A DNA stretch of 64,000 bases, from positions 62,001-126,000 of the forward strand of contig CAMXCT020001095.1 of NCBI GenBank assembly GCA_947184155.2, in the 5' to 3' direction. The position numbers and the translations under genes were made by a program. Below, one piece after another: positions 1 to 12,000 of this stretch; the first letter of the stretch is position 1, and each line of letters starts with the position of its first letter. The stretch is from Cladocopium goreaui (taxonomy: Eukaryota > Sar > Dinophyceae > Suessiales > Symbiodiniaceae). Below the pieces are notes generated by a model, which had not been told where the DNA came from, did no database searches, and saw only the letters and a program-made list of their open reading frames with translations.

Positions 1-42
1 GGATCCATGTGGTACAGTAAGTGTCCATCCAGATTCAGACTC

Positions 43-193
43 TTACAGGACCACCGTGACTCCAGGCTTGACCCAACCATGCCCCATCACGACCCCATTG
101 GAATCCCTGGAGCCTGGTAGATCTCCAAACTTGGAGCAGGCCTTGATGAGCGAAGTGTAGGTCACCGTGTTTGGTGACAGGCCATCTGCTGCG
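43..193 (-). CDS. PPR-protein exon fragment at left edge
   Basis: The minus strand reads NTVTYTSLIKACSKFGD, a good fit to the pentatricopeptide repeat consensus (P/N-x-VTYxxLIxAC). PPR proteins bind organellar RNA and act in its processing or editing; dinoflagellate genomes carry many of them. Only about one repeat is visible and the rest of the gene would lie left of the window, so start, end and length are unknown. The orientation matches every other gene here. An exon edge is likely near position 190, where the repeat begins, but I could not resolve the splice sites. Confidence 0.6.
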
Positions 194-299
194 CCATCAC
201 GTAGAGCAATGTTTGTATGAGTATGGGCATGCATCTAATATGTGTGCGTGTATACCCTGGGGTATAGATGCACATACGTAATTACATATCTTTGATATT

Positions 300-402
300 G
301 CATATGCATATGTGCAGTATATATATATACATATATATACACATATATATATACATATATATATATACATATATATATACATATATATATATATATACAT
401 GT
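300..402. repeat. TA-rich microsatellite
   Basis: Run of (TA)n interspersed with CATATA units, ending in a GTGTGTGTGTGCGCG stretch. It produces spurious Ile/Tyr-rich reading frames on both strands. Confidence 0.85.
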
Positions 403-1626
403 GTGTGTGTGCGCGTGTGTACCTGCAACAGTATAATGATATGTCTTATGTGAATTATGCCTCTAGTTGTTTACGTACTGTCGACGCAGAAGTATGAGCA
501 TCGGGATACCTACCGTATTATATCTGTAAGTGTGCGTGTAGTATATCACCGGGCTGCTTGACAGAAACTTTCTGGAGGAAGCCATGACTCTTACATGCTC
601 TAGCTCTAGTTATCAGGAATATGAGGCAGCTACCAACAAAAGGCGAGAACGCGAACATCTCATGTTATCATCACACATCTTTCAGCATCCATGATTTGCA
701 GTGACATTCCAAGTGTACTTATCTCAGGTATATCGCTCCCCACTGGTGCCTTGGCGCAGTTGCCTGAGCCATTGTTGGGCCACGCTTTGTCGGCCGGCTC
801 CAGCTGCCCCATCAATCCTTGGATAGAAACGGCAGAAACGGTGCAATCCATTGAACACGGGAAAGGTACAAAATCACCCAGTAAGCCCATTAGGTTTTAA
901 TATGATTATAATATGGTTATTATATTATATATATATATGTGTGTGTGTGTGAATTAAGGAGGTGCCTTCCAACCACTATTGGAAGGGAATGCGCCATCTG
1001 CCAACCCATCAAATTTGGCAGCCTCTTTGGGCGGGTCGCCAATTTCTGGCTTTCGGACGGATCAGGAAAAGATGCATATTTTCTTCGCGTTGCAGTCCTG
1101 CAGGAGCTTGTTCACTCAAATCTATGTAACTCGGAGTGGTCGGAAAAACTGTACAGAGCTTCAAAAGCCACTGCACAGCTGTGAAGAACAAGTCTTTGGC
1201 TACTTTTTGAAGCTCTGACAGTGTTTTCTATTCTTGGACCACCCGCGACACTACTCGCCGAAGGAAATCATTGACTTACTACGTGAACAACTTGCTGCAA
1301 CAAGAGAGCAACTATTCTGAACCATTATATAAAATAACATAGTTTCTTTGGATTCATTGTCTCAGAAGCGTTAGTTCCAAGAGTGCGGCGAATGGAGCGA
1401 CGCAAACTATGTTCATGGGAGGCAGTTGTGCTCCCATCTGGGTTGGGCTTAGCCCGTCCCATTTCGATTCTACTGACCTCGGAGGGCATCGCTCCACATG
1501 CTCCGCTGTTTAACGGGAAACGAATTCAATGAGCTGAATGTGGGTCGCATCAAGAGAACATCTGAACAACTCCGCTGACTAAGCCCCAGACCGCTGCAGG
1601 CCGGTCATATTTCCAGCATGCATTGT
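403..1626. other. Region downstream of dynein copy 1, no gene seen
   Basis: About 1.2 kb between the PPR fragment and the dynein stop codon. Only short overlapping reading frames on both strands, with no motif I recognise. It should contain the 3' untranslated region of dynein copy 1 at its right end; no AATAAA-type signal is convincing. Confidence 0.5.
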
Positions 1627-4600
1627 TCAAAGTCCGATGTCCAAGATCATGCCCACCTGGGCTACCGCTTGAGAATGCATGCCAAAACTGAAAGGACTCA
1701 TGACTTTTTGGATGCACTTGACCACTCGAAGTCTTTCTGGTCGCTTCACCCTATGCCAAAAAAATGCAAGTCATTTGGGATTGTCATCACAAGTGAGCAT
1801 GGACAATTGAAATCTAAATGGCACATTGGTGAAGATGCCCCCCAAAAAATAGATAGCTGGATAGTAGATTCCTCCATTCATTGCCGAAAAATGCCGAAAA
1901 TGAACCCAATTTCACCCAGGTTTTACCCAGCCAAGCCACTCCTGCCAGCACCCACTTGTCTGCGGGAGCTTTGGTTCGCAGCTGCGCGGCGAACACGAAA
2001 TACGGACGTCGCGTAGGGACGCAATAGGTGGGGCAAATGTAGATGTTCTTGTCCGCTTTCTCGGTTGCCATACCTCAGAATCAGAATGAGGCTCAGAAAA
2101 AATCGAACGCCAAATAAATTGTCGAAGTATTAGCACTCTGAAGCCAGGAAGGTCCTGGCGAAACTCCATCACAACGACTGCCCTGACTACCAGGGACAAT
2201 CCATATAATCCACAAGAGCTTGGAAACATATCAGACCAAGCACCTGCTTTGCATGTGATGACTGGCATAGCTGTAAACATCTCCTTGGGTTTGGAATCTT
2301 CCAATGAATTTGAAGTCATATCCCAGCGAGCTCCTTCCAGGAACATCCCGGACACATAGGCGCCATCCTTGCACGGGCCCTCGATCTGCTTGGGTTCCTT
2401 CTTGGTGACTTCAGTGAAGACCTGCAACTTGTCCAGTTCCAAGCCCTGATTCTGACAGCAGATCTGCTTGATGGCCGTCAAATAACTCTGTGGATTGAAG
2501 AGCTTGGAGATGTCCACGACCTGTCCGATCAATGTCCCACACTTTTTGGCATCCTAAACTCGCTATCTCTGAAGACTCCCTGTCCAAATATTGGGTCAAG
2601 ACAAAACCGTCCCCTGCTCCTCGTCTCCTTCCTGCATGTGGTCCCCAGCCACCCTGCCACTGGCCTTTGGGATGTTCAGCGGGTCATTGATCCAATCATC
2701 CAATTGCTGATAACGCTCCTACAGCATGCACCGCAACACTGCAATGGCTACTCCCATCTCCAATTCCCACTTTCCGAAAGGCAATGGCCCTGTATGTATC
2801 CCTCTTTGCTGAACACTTGGATGATCTTCCCACCTTGAACTACGCATCGTATCATGTGGCTATAAGTTGTACGATAGAGCATGAGTGGTTTAAATGGGCT
2901 TTTATGTTTATTATAATCATAGCTGTTTATTACTTACAATTAGACGTTATAAGTTATAAGCGTTGCAAGTGGGCTTTTTGTGGGAGGTCGAGTGTGTTAG
3001 ATACACTCATGACACCTTGCCACTAGCCTGCCATAGCAGCATTCGCAGCATCCGGCTCCTGCAAGTTCACGCGCCATGACTTCAAAGGTCGCGTGGAAGC
3101 AAAGCCCAATTTCACCCACCTGGGTTTGGAAATGTTTGGAATCATTGGGAAATATGATGAAATATGCGGTACTAGTAACCGTATGGAAAAATATGGGCCA
3201 AGCTTGCATAACCCCAAAGTTTCCCGCGTGGCATGGTCTGTTGAAGGGATGCCATTGGCCTCCGTCCGTGTTCCCACTCTCTCCACATCAGCAGTCCAGG
3301 CACCACATGGGCAACTTTTCGGAGTACAAGCATTTTGCCATGTCTTCCTGGCAGAGGGGCCTTTCGGGAGATGGAAAAATTGAAGGACCAGTGTCCATTT
3401 GTCACCATGTGTCACCATTGATATACGTCGTGGCTGTTCAAGTTGTCAATTGGGGTTGCCCCCTTCATGAACTGACCATCTGAGATGGGGAACTTGTGAC
3501 TCCCCAGCCTACGAGGGTCAAACCTCCCAACACTTTTGGCTGAGTTGCCATGTTCTCGCTCATCGTCAATTCACCCTTGAAGCCTAGCTGAAGCTCCTGC
3601 GTGCTTTGGGGCCTAGAAATGGGAGGCTACTTGAAACCTCCTTGGCTTGGTGGAAATCTGCTGGAAAACACGGGAACTGGAACAGAACACAATCCTCTTT
3701 AATATCCTCTATATGTAAATGGTCACCTTTTTCTGTCCAGTTCTCGTTTCTGTGATATGAGAGCTGACGGTGCCAACATTGCTTCCCCCCCGCTGGATCT
3801 CGAATTGTCTCAGCCCTCCTGCAGGCCCTTGACCATCTCGTACAGTAAAGCATTCATGTACTCACACTCTTGCAGGAACACGAACTGGTAGGGTCCCTTG
3901 TCGTCCTCGTTCATGCCACGGCTCACGTCATCCGTGGGGAATCGTTTCTCGTTCACCTCCTCCAAGATCTCGTCGCACGTCATCTGCGCAACTTGCATTG
4001 GTGTCATGGCTGAATCATCATCACCATCCCCACCGCCAGAGCCACCTGCGCTGGCACATGCTGGCATGGTCAAACCCAAGGTATCCTACAGCAACACATA
4101 GGCTGAGAGACATAGGAGAGCCTTTTTGTGATCACCATTTCTTGTTGGATGGAAAACTAGTCCGTTGGATTTGGAACATTTTGGAACAATCGGCAAGAAG
4201 ATGAACTACATGTTGCCTCCAGTTTCCGTTTAAGTCAAAAGATCTGCGCCTGCGAGCATGGTCAAAAGTTCGAAGACCTTGTCGCACTCAGCAGTTCGGA
4301 AATTGATCTCCGCATTGGGGTGCATTCCGAAGAACAGCCTCAGCTATATATTGCACTTGGCCCTCGATGAAATGAAGTTAAGAATTTTAAGGGTACCATA
4401 GTTTTTTATCCAAACGTGGGAGTTTTTGCACTTGCGTCTCAGACGAAAGTAGGAAGTGGACATGGCCAAGCGAGGATGCAAGCTGCACTGGTTGCTTGGG
4501 AACTGCCTTGCTGCAAGGATGTTTTTGATTAGTTTTGATTTGAGCTGCGGTGCAGTTTCCCCTTGCTATAAATATCTACAAATAAGCGAAGGAAGTTTAG

Positions 4601-5876
4601 AAGTCAAATGTCCGGCAATATGGACAGCTGGAAAAGCAGAGGTGGGAAGAGTCAGAGAAGGCAGAAGAAAGAAGGTCAGAGAAGACAAAGGAAGAAGAAA
4701 GAAGATCGCGCGCGAAAAGGTAGAAAAGTCGCGAAACACTATGTTTTTCCAATGTTTCGTGGCCCCGGAGGATCGACAAGCAAATGGCACAAACACCACA
4801 TGTTCGGACCACTTTTGGAAGTTGAGATGTCGAAAATTTTCAGGCCGTCGCTGTGCGAAGCACATTTCGAAGTGAAAATATAAAGAACTAAAAAAAAACA
4901 CACCACGTTCGGACCGCTTTTGCACGTTCAAGCGTCGTTTTGTGCATTTTCAAAAACCACGGCAGGCGTGTCACAGTTGAAGAGATTCTGCAAAGATGCA
5001 TGCCGCGTGGCAGGCGCAGTCAAAGAGACATCTTCATCAGAGATGGCAGGAGCTCAGGGCGCTAATTTCCTCAGAGGGGTTGCATATGTGCAACCTCGAG
5101 CATCAGACTTTGAGGTTTGCACCTGTCAGACAGGTTCGTACGGCATGGCCTCACTTTTTCGTGGCAAAACAATACGGTGGAGCCAAAAAAATCGCTAAAT
5201 GCATTGGTACGAGGCCATCGGCTCTGCACTAAATTCTCCATGTTTGAAAGAAGTCTCGCAGAATTGCTTCGTTTTTGATGTTGCCAACTTCGAGCATTGA
5301 GGAAGTCTCGCAGAATTTCGTCGTTTTGGGGCCGCGACCTTCCATTTTGTGAGGAAGTCTCGCAGAAACTTGCTTCGTTTTACAACTGCCAACTGCTACT
5401 TTGAAGCAAATCTCGCACAATTGCTTCGCCAGCTTCAAAGATAGCTTTGATCGATCAAGCGGTCGATAGATAAACACAGGAGAGATAGATAAACACAGGG
5501 CAGATAGGTAGGTAGATAGACAGAAAGACAGATAGACAGATAGACAGACAGACAGACAGATAGATAGGTAGATAGATAAAGAGATAGATAGACAGGTAGA
5601 CAGGTAGACAGGTAGACAGAGACAGAGAGACAGGCAGACAGACATAGATAGATATAGATAGATAGCTAGATAGATAGATAGATTGATTGATAGAAAGATA
5701 GATGGATAGATTGATTGATAGAAAGATAGATAGATTGATTGATTGATTGATTGATTGATAGATAGATAGGTAGAGAGATTGATTGATTGATAGAAAGATA
5801 GATAGATAGATTGATAGAAAGATAGATAGATAGATTGATTGATAGATAGATAGATGGATGGATAGATAGGTAGAGA

Positions 5877-5911
<35 letters not shown>

Positions 5912-6023
5912 CGATCGATTGATTGATTGATAGATAGATAGATAGGTAGATAGAGGGATAGATAGACAGGTAGACAGAGAGACAGAGAGCCAGAGAGACA
6001 GGGAGCCAGAGAGACAGAGAGAC

Positions 6024-6055
<32 letters not shown>

Positions 6056-9000
6056 CAGACAGACAGACAGACAGATAGATAGATAAATAGAAAAATCGAT
6101 AGAGGGAGAGAAAGATGGAGAGAAAGATGGGAAAAGAAAAAATCAGAGCCTCAACCACCTTTCTGTCCATCAACAAGCTCGCTATGCCACCATGCGTCAC
6201 ATCAACCAAGCTCTCCTAAAGGGTTTCCTATCTTTGAAACTTCCGCCACCGCCTTGCGCGGTACTACTGGTAGATTCAGTAGATCAAATGGTTTGATGAT
6301 ATTTGACACACGCCAATCCAATCCATCTTTGGAGGTCCGTCACCATCCCTGTCACCCAACCCCCCCTCGCCGAGCAACGGAGATTCTGGCGGCATTGTCT
6401 CGATGTGCTCGAGGTAGCGTTCATGCGGAGCTGGCTGTGGGGATGGCCAAGACAACTTCCCTTCCTTGGAAAACCAAGGCAATGCCCATGCCACACTGTA
6501 GTCTAATGAACACAGGTTTGTTTGAAACTACGGCATATCGCGTATATATTATTTATTCATTTATTTATCTATTATCTGTCTATTGTTTATTTAATTGTAT
6601 GTTTGCATTTATATTTCTATTTATTGTATTGAATTGGATCTGAGATCTGTATTTAAAAATAGATTTACAGTCATTTGTTTATTTAAGACTATAAATTTCA
6701 ATGCTCAAAGTTAACGACGCCATAAGGGCTACTTACTCAGCTTGCCGCCTTTCCTTTCCACCACAGGTTTTGGTCCTCTTTGCGCCCGTGTCTTATCCTC
6801 GGGTTATGCAACTACTGTTGCTAGCCACAGCCACTATCCGGCGTCACCCACTGGATGGTTGTGACCATACCTGTCTAACTATCTCCGAAGCACTAGAGGT
6901 TCAAAAACGAGGATAATGGCTACAAAAGGAAATTGAAATAGGATGAGGGGCGGGCTTGAAAAGCCAATGCCGAAACCATGCGATTTCCACGCCAGGGGTC
7001 AGCAACGCCAAGCCGACCGATATCGTCTGCCCAACGCACGGTCTCCCAGCAACCCCTGGCTCGCAGAGCAAAGAGAGCCAAATGAATCAGCCAGATGGCA
7101 GATCGGAATTGCTCGATCTCACAAAGCTCTGAGAAGCAAAGGGTGGTTGGCCAAAGCCATTTCTTTGCAGATGCCAACAAACTGAGGAATCCCTTGGTTG
7201 TGTGGTGGTGTGGCATCATCCTGGTCTGAACCGGCGTACCAGCTGTACCCAGGCCTGCTGTTTGGCCTGCCAATGCGGCTCCTCGAAACCCTGTGGAAGC
7301 GACTTTGTGGTGTTCTTATCTCGTTGTTTTTTCGACGATGTGACGATTATCAATGAGCTTTGCCGCTTGATTGGATCTCCCTTCGTGGCAGACAAACAGC
7401 AGCTGATGCAAAAAGCAAGGTGCCTTTCTCGGTCTTACCCATGAAATGCGTAACATTGGCCACACAAGGTGCATTTCAATTTGGGGGCAAGAGCGCTTGC
7501 AAGACAAGATCAAGGACATGGTTGCCACAGCTCGTAACACTGGGCGTCTGACAAGGGAGCTGCATCCAAGATGCATGGTGTAGCCAACTTCTTGAAGCAA
7601 GGTATCTTTGGTCGGGATGTTTCGAGGTGATCGAAGTATTGCGAGTGAAGCCCTTCCGACAATTTCCAGATACATTTTCCTCAGGTTTGCGTTTTCTTGC
7701 GGCATCTGGCGAGGAAGAAATCCACACCCGGCTCAGGAGGCTTTCTCCTCATCCTTTTCCAACCGGATGGATCCCAGGCACCTCACAGTTTTGTGGCAAG
7801 TAATTGCTAACATCTGCAAGCCATGTGGCAGCCAGGTCAAGCCCACGTTGCTCAGTTGGACCTGTCTATGGTGTTGTTTGCCCTGACTCAAGCCAGCTTT
7901 GTTCTGCGACCGGCGAGGTCTGTGGTTTCTGGACAACGTGGCTGCACTGATGACTCTGGTCCGAGAATCACCTTCAGGAACTCATCACGGCGCATGGGAT
8001 GCAGTCGGCCAAGGATCAGAAAAACATCATCTTTCCCTGGCTTCAGGGACCGCAGATCTTGGAGTTGCGGCTCTGCAAATATTATGAGGCCTCCTGGAAG
8101 GAAATCTCCTGGGCCACTGGGTGGAGAAAATGCCCACGGCCGAGAGCAAAATGGGCGGCCACCCGCTCCTAACAAGGGCGGGAATGCTGCGGTGCGACAC
8201 TGGACCTGCCCTTCTCCAATCCTGGTGAACTGCTGCTTGGTGCCAAGTGATGACCTAACGGTTCTCCTTGCAATGAGCCGCTCTGGAACGGATGGCCGTT
8301 GATAAGGTCCTCAACCATGGCGAACTTGAAGTTGTGGAACCAAGCTTCGAAAGGCCAAAATGACTTACCTATATTCAAGAACCATGCTCTTTGGCCAGGC
8401 ACTCAAGCGGGTACAGGGTACGCATGCAGGGGTGCAAGGGGTACACTTTCAAGGGTACATGTACCACAGAAGTGCACCGGAAAAACCCTACAATCAACCA
8501 AAAAAATGCAATGGGGATGCCAAAACGTGGAACGTCTCACAAAACGGCTCCTCAGCTGTAGGGTTTTTCAGGGTACATTGGTGGACGAGGGGCGCACAAC
8601 TAAGGGCACAAGGGGTGCAAATGAGGAATACAAGGGCACCCTTGTACACGTACAGAGGTACATATGGTACACAATAGAGGGTACCACGTACCGCTCTAAC
8701 CCCTTGTACCCCCGACACGTGTACCCGTTGTACCCTTACATGTGTACCCCTTGCCCACCCCCTCCAAGAAAAAAACTACAATGTACCCTGAAAAACCCTA
8801 CAACTGAGGAGCCGTTTTGTGAGGCGTTCCACGCTTTGGCATCCCCATTGTAGGGTTTTTGTTTGGTCGGTTCTACGGTTTTTTACGGTACACCTCTGTG
8901 GTACATGTACCCTTGCAAGTCTACCCCTTGCACCCCTGCATGCGTACCCCTTGTACCATCGAAAGTGTACCCCATGAAGCCTTGAAAGTGCACCTTGCAC

Positions 9001-12000
9001 ACATCACCTCCAAAGAGGTTAACCTATGTTTGCATGGCTCTTGAATTTAGCTAAAAAAGGAGGGCTTCCTGCTGGGCAAAGCATACGCCATGCAGCAGCA
9101 CGGTGCGGCTCCATTCTCTGTGGGTGCGAGATTTCAACCCTTGGTGCGCCTGGGGGCTTGCATCGAAATACATACCCACCAAGGCGTGAGCCTCACAAAG
9201 TTGATCCATAGATGTACTTCTTGTGACTCATCCCCCCGGGCGTGTCTCAAGCTTTCTTTGGAAGAGGAGATGGCGGCTCAATAATGTAAAGCACCGCAAA
9301 CTCGTCCCGCCCGCAAAACAGCACCACAGCAATGTGCCTCCTGGGCCTTGCAACCTGCTTGCCATTGATAGCTTCATGAGGGAATCGCGTGGGGTCACTA
9401 GGGGTCTCTCTGGGCCCTCGCGCTCTTGGCAATGGCTCAAGGTCTTTGGGCTGGCAGCCTTTGGCCTGAGCCTTGGCCTTAGGCGGCTTTTGCCTTAAGC
9501 ATCTGGCCACCTGCTGCCCCTTCATGATCATCAGCCGCCTTACGCTTTCTGCTGAAATCAGCTGTCCCTCCGGTAGCGGCCGGCTAAAACTGCCATGGCA
9601 TTTTACAGCTTTTATGGCATGCGCATCGATCAAGCGCCTGACTCTGCAGCGTGAGCGTACTGCATGTACTGCTGGAGCACTAGAAAGGTGCGCCCCTAAT
9701 GGGCAATTGTGCGGATCACTGGGGCAGGAAACTGTTTGATATTCCGGGGTAGATGGCCCGCCCATCCTTCAAGGCCGCGGCAGGACTCGACGACGCAAGT
9801 GCGGTGGCATCGTAGGGCGTGGAACTTCATCAGCCTCTTGGCGCTCCTTGGCAGCCTCCGTTCAACTGCTTCTTGATGTTTTGCGACGCTGCCGGACCAT
9901 CTTCTCGGCCATGGAGATACCTGCCGCTTTGGCTGCCTCCAAGTTCTCCCGGGGGCTGTCCCCCCAAGCCGTGAAGTTACCAATCTCTGCCCCCGCACAT
10001 TAACGGCATCACCCCTTCGGGGATAACCCGCTGAGCCTGCCAATCCCCAGGGTGGCCATCTCCTCTGGCTTCAATCATTGCTAATAGTCCAGCTGGCCAG
10101 TAGCGCTGACCAGCGCTCATCGCCCACCTGGAAGGGCTCCTCAACAAGAGCTTCGCTCTTCTTCTCGCCAGTCGCCCGGGGTCATGGAGGGGCGCTCGAG
10201 TTCTGCAACTCCAGCTCGATCTCTGCGATCCTGTTGATCCAGCGGAAAGCTTGAAGGGCTGGAGTCGGGGGTTTTGGTGCCTTCGTTGATGAATCTGTCC
10301 GGCATGGGATCCACCCTTTTTAACAAGATGGCATTCTGGGCATCGATGGTGACATCCCCAGGCAACCCTGTCGGAATCCATCTGCCGGTTGTATTGTTAC
10401 CAGGCATCTCCGGGCCCAGCCCTTGGTGGGATGACAACCCCTCGGCTATGCCGGCTACTCCACAGCCCAAGCCAGTGAAGGCAGCGAGTGGGGTGCTCAA
10501 GGTTGACAGGGACGCTGGGAACATGGCAATGTGGTGGCATCGCATCAAGGCAGGCGGTTTGTGATGCCACATGCATCATCAGCCGGTTCCCTCCAGGAAG
10601 CCACATCCAAAACCGTGGTGGTGTCACACAGCCTTCCCACCCAGCCTTCGAAGCCAGGGGCCTTCGCACCAGGTGCGAAGGAGCACCAAAAGGATTTGCA
10701 CCACCACGTCAAAACACAAACAGCCGCGACCACCAGGCTCCAGGGGACCTTAGGTGGCCTTTGGGTCGGTCTTACGTCTTTTGGAAATCGGTCTTGTAGA
10801 TTTGTTTCTTCCAACAAGGACCACAAAAGGTTAAATTGGGAAAAAGCCTCGCTCACGTGCAGTTGCCGTTCAGGACGGAACTCAGCGAAGCATGGGTGTG
10901 TAAGCTCACCAGCCCACTGGTTGTAACTCTCTTCATGTGTGAAGGAGCCAGCTGTCAAAAAGGCAGAGGTAGGCATTTGTTTGGTCTTCTGGTTCAGGAG
11001 TGCAAAAATGTTGCCTTGGTTGTCAGAGATGAGACTCAAGCGCGAAGGAGTGCCTTGCCTCCTTTGGCCAAGAGGAAATGAGTGAGGATCAGAGTGCCAA
11101 ACATCTCCAAAGCAGAAATTCGACGAGTGGGATCCCCATCTTTGTGTGCCCAATGGTGGTCTTTGAGGGAACCTGGTAGTGGTGGAACCACCAAGTCTCC
11201 TTGTCTGCCAGCCAACCTTCAATATATTAGGTCCGTCCGGGTGTTCACTAGCATCACTTGCACCCCACCAGTTTGATGCGGAGTCGTAAGGGCAAGGTTG
11301 AATTTGAGGATGGTGAAGCAGATAGAGCAGCAGCTTTGCCAAGGATCGGATAAGTTTGCAAAGCCCTCCCTGAGGTAGCAGTTAGTAGTCGCAGCCTTCC
11401 AAGCCCAAAAAGGTTGGAGAAAAGGACGGCTAAGCGGCCGGCCATGCCGATGTAGCCCAGTTGAGTCTTCCCAGAGCTTCTCGATGTCCTTAACCTTAGA
11501 TGAGAAGGATTGGCCATCCATGATACGTTGGAGCAGAGCTCCAAGGATCTTGTCAATGGGAAATTCTGCAATCAGTCCACGGGGGCACCCATGTGCTGAC
11601 CTCAGACAAAAAGGCCGCTAGGAAAAGAAGTAACAGGGCTGTCCCCTAGGTAGCTGTCTAGTTGTCAGAAGCCAACAGAACACCTTGTTGATCCACCATT
11701 CTCCTTCAAGTTGTGCAACTTGAAAGCGCCATCCATCCTGAATAAGCTTTATCCTCGGATGGACCTCAGTGACGTCAGCTTTGAGTATGGACCACGCGGT
11801 TGTGGGTGACTCCACCCCAGATCAGTGCCAGTGACTACTGCTGGGGTGGAAACCTCTTTGTCCTTGTTCAACCAGTGGATGGCTTGGATGCAGTCCATCA
11901 CTGTGGGCGCCGTTGTCTTTTCCACCGTATTCTGCTGAATGTGGGCGTTGGCACGGCCCTAACTGCCGTCGTAGATGGTGCGGATCTTGTCGCCCGCGTC

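Larger units (their letters stand above)
4339..6378 (-). other. Expanded intron 12 of dynein copy 1
   Basis: GT-AG intron of 2,040 bp; copy 2 has 145 bp here. It contains a purine-rich stretch (about 4,640-4,735), a sequence with the phrase CACGTTCGGACCGCTTTTG repeated in altered form about 100 bp apart (4,798 and 4,903), a short tandem repeat (5,237-5,430) and a long GATA/GATT microsatellite (5,440-6,110). No gene seen inside. Confidence 0.8.

Noticed and set aside
1909..1922. 14-bp match between intron 20 of copy 1 and the start of exon 17 (TGGGTGAAATTGGG)
   Set aside because: Could hint at the origin of the intron, but a single 14-base match among this many comparisons is weak and nothing extends it.
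5229..6209. 326-codon minus-strand frame of Tyr-Leu-Ser-Ile repeats
   Set aside because: It is the translation of a GATA/GATT microsatellite, open only because the repeat lacks stops in that frame.
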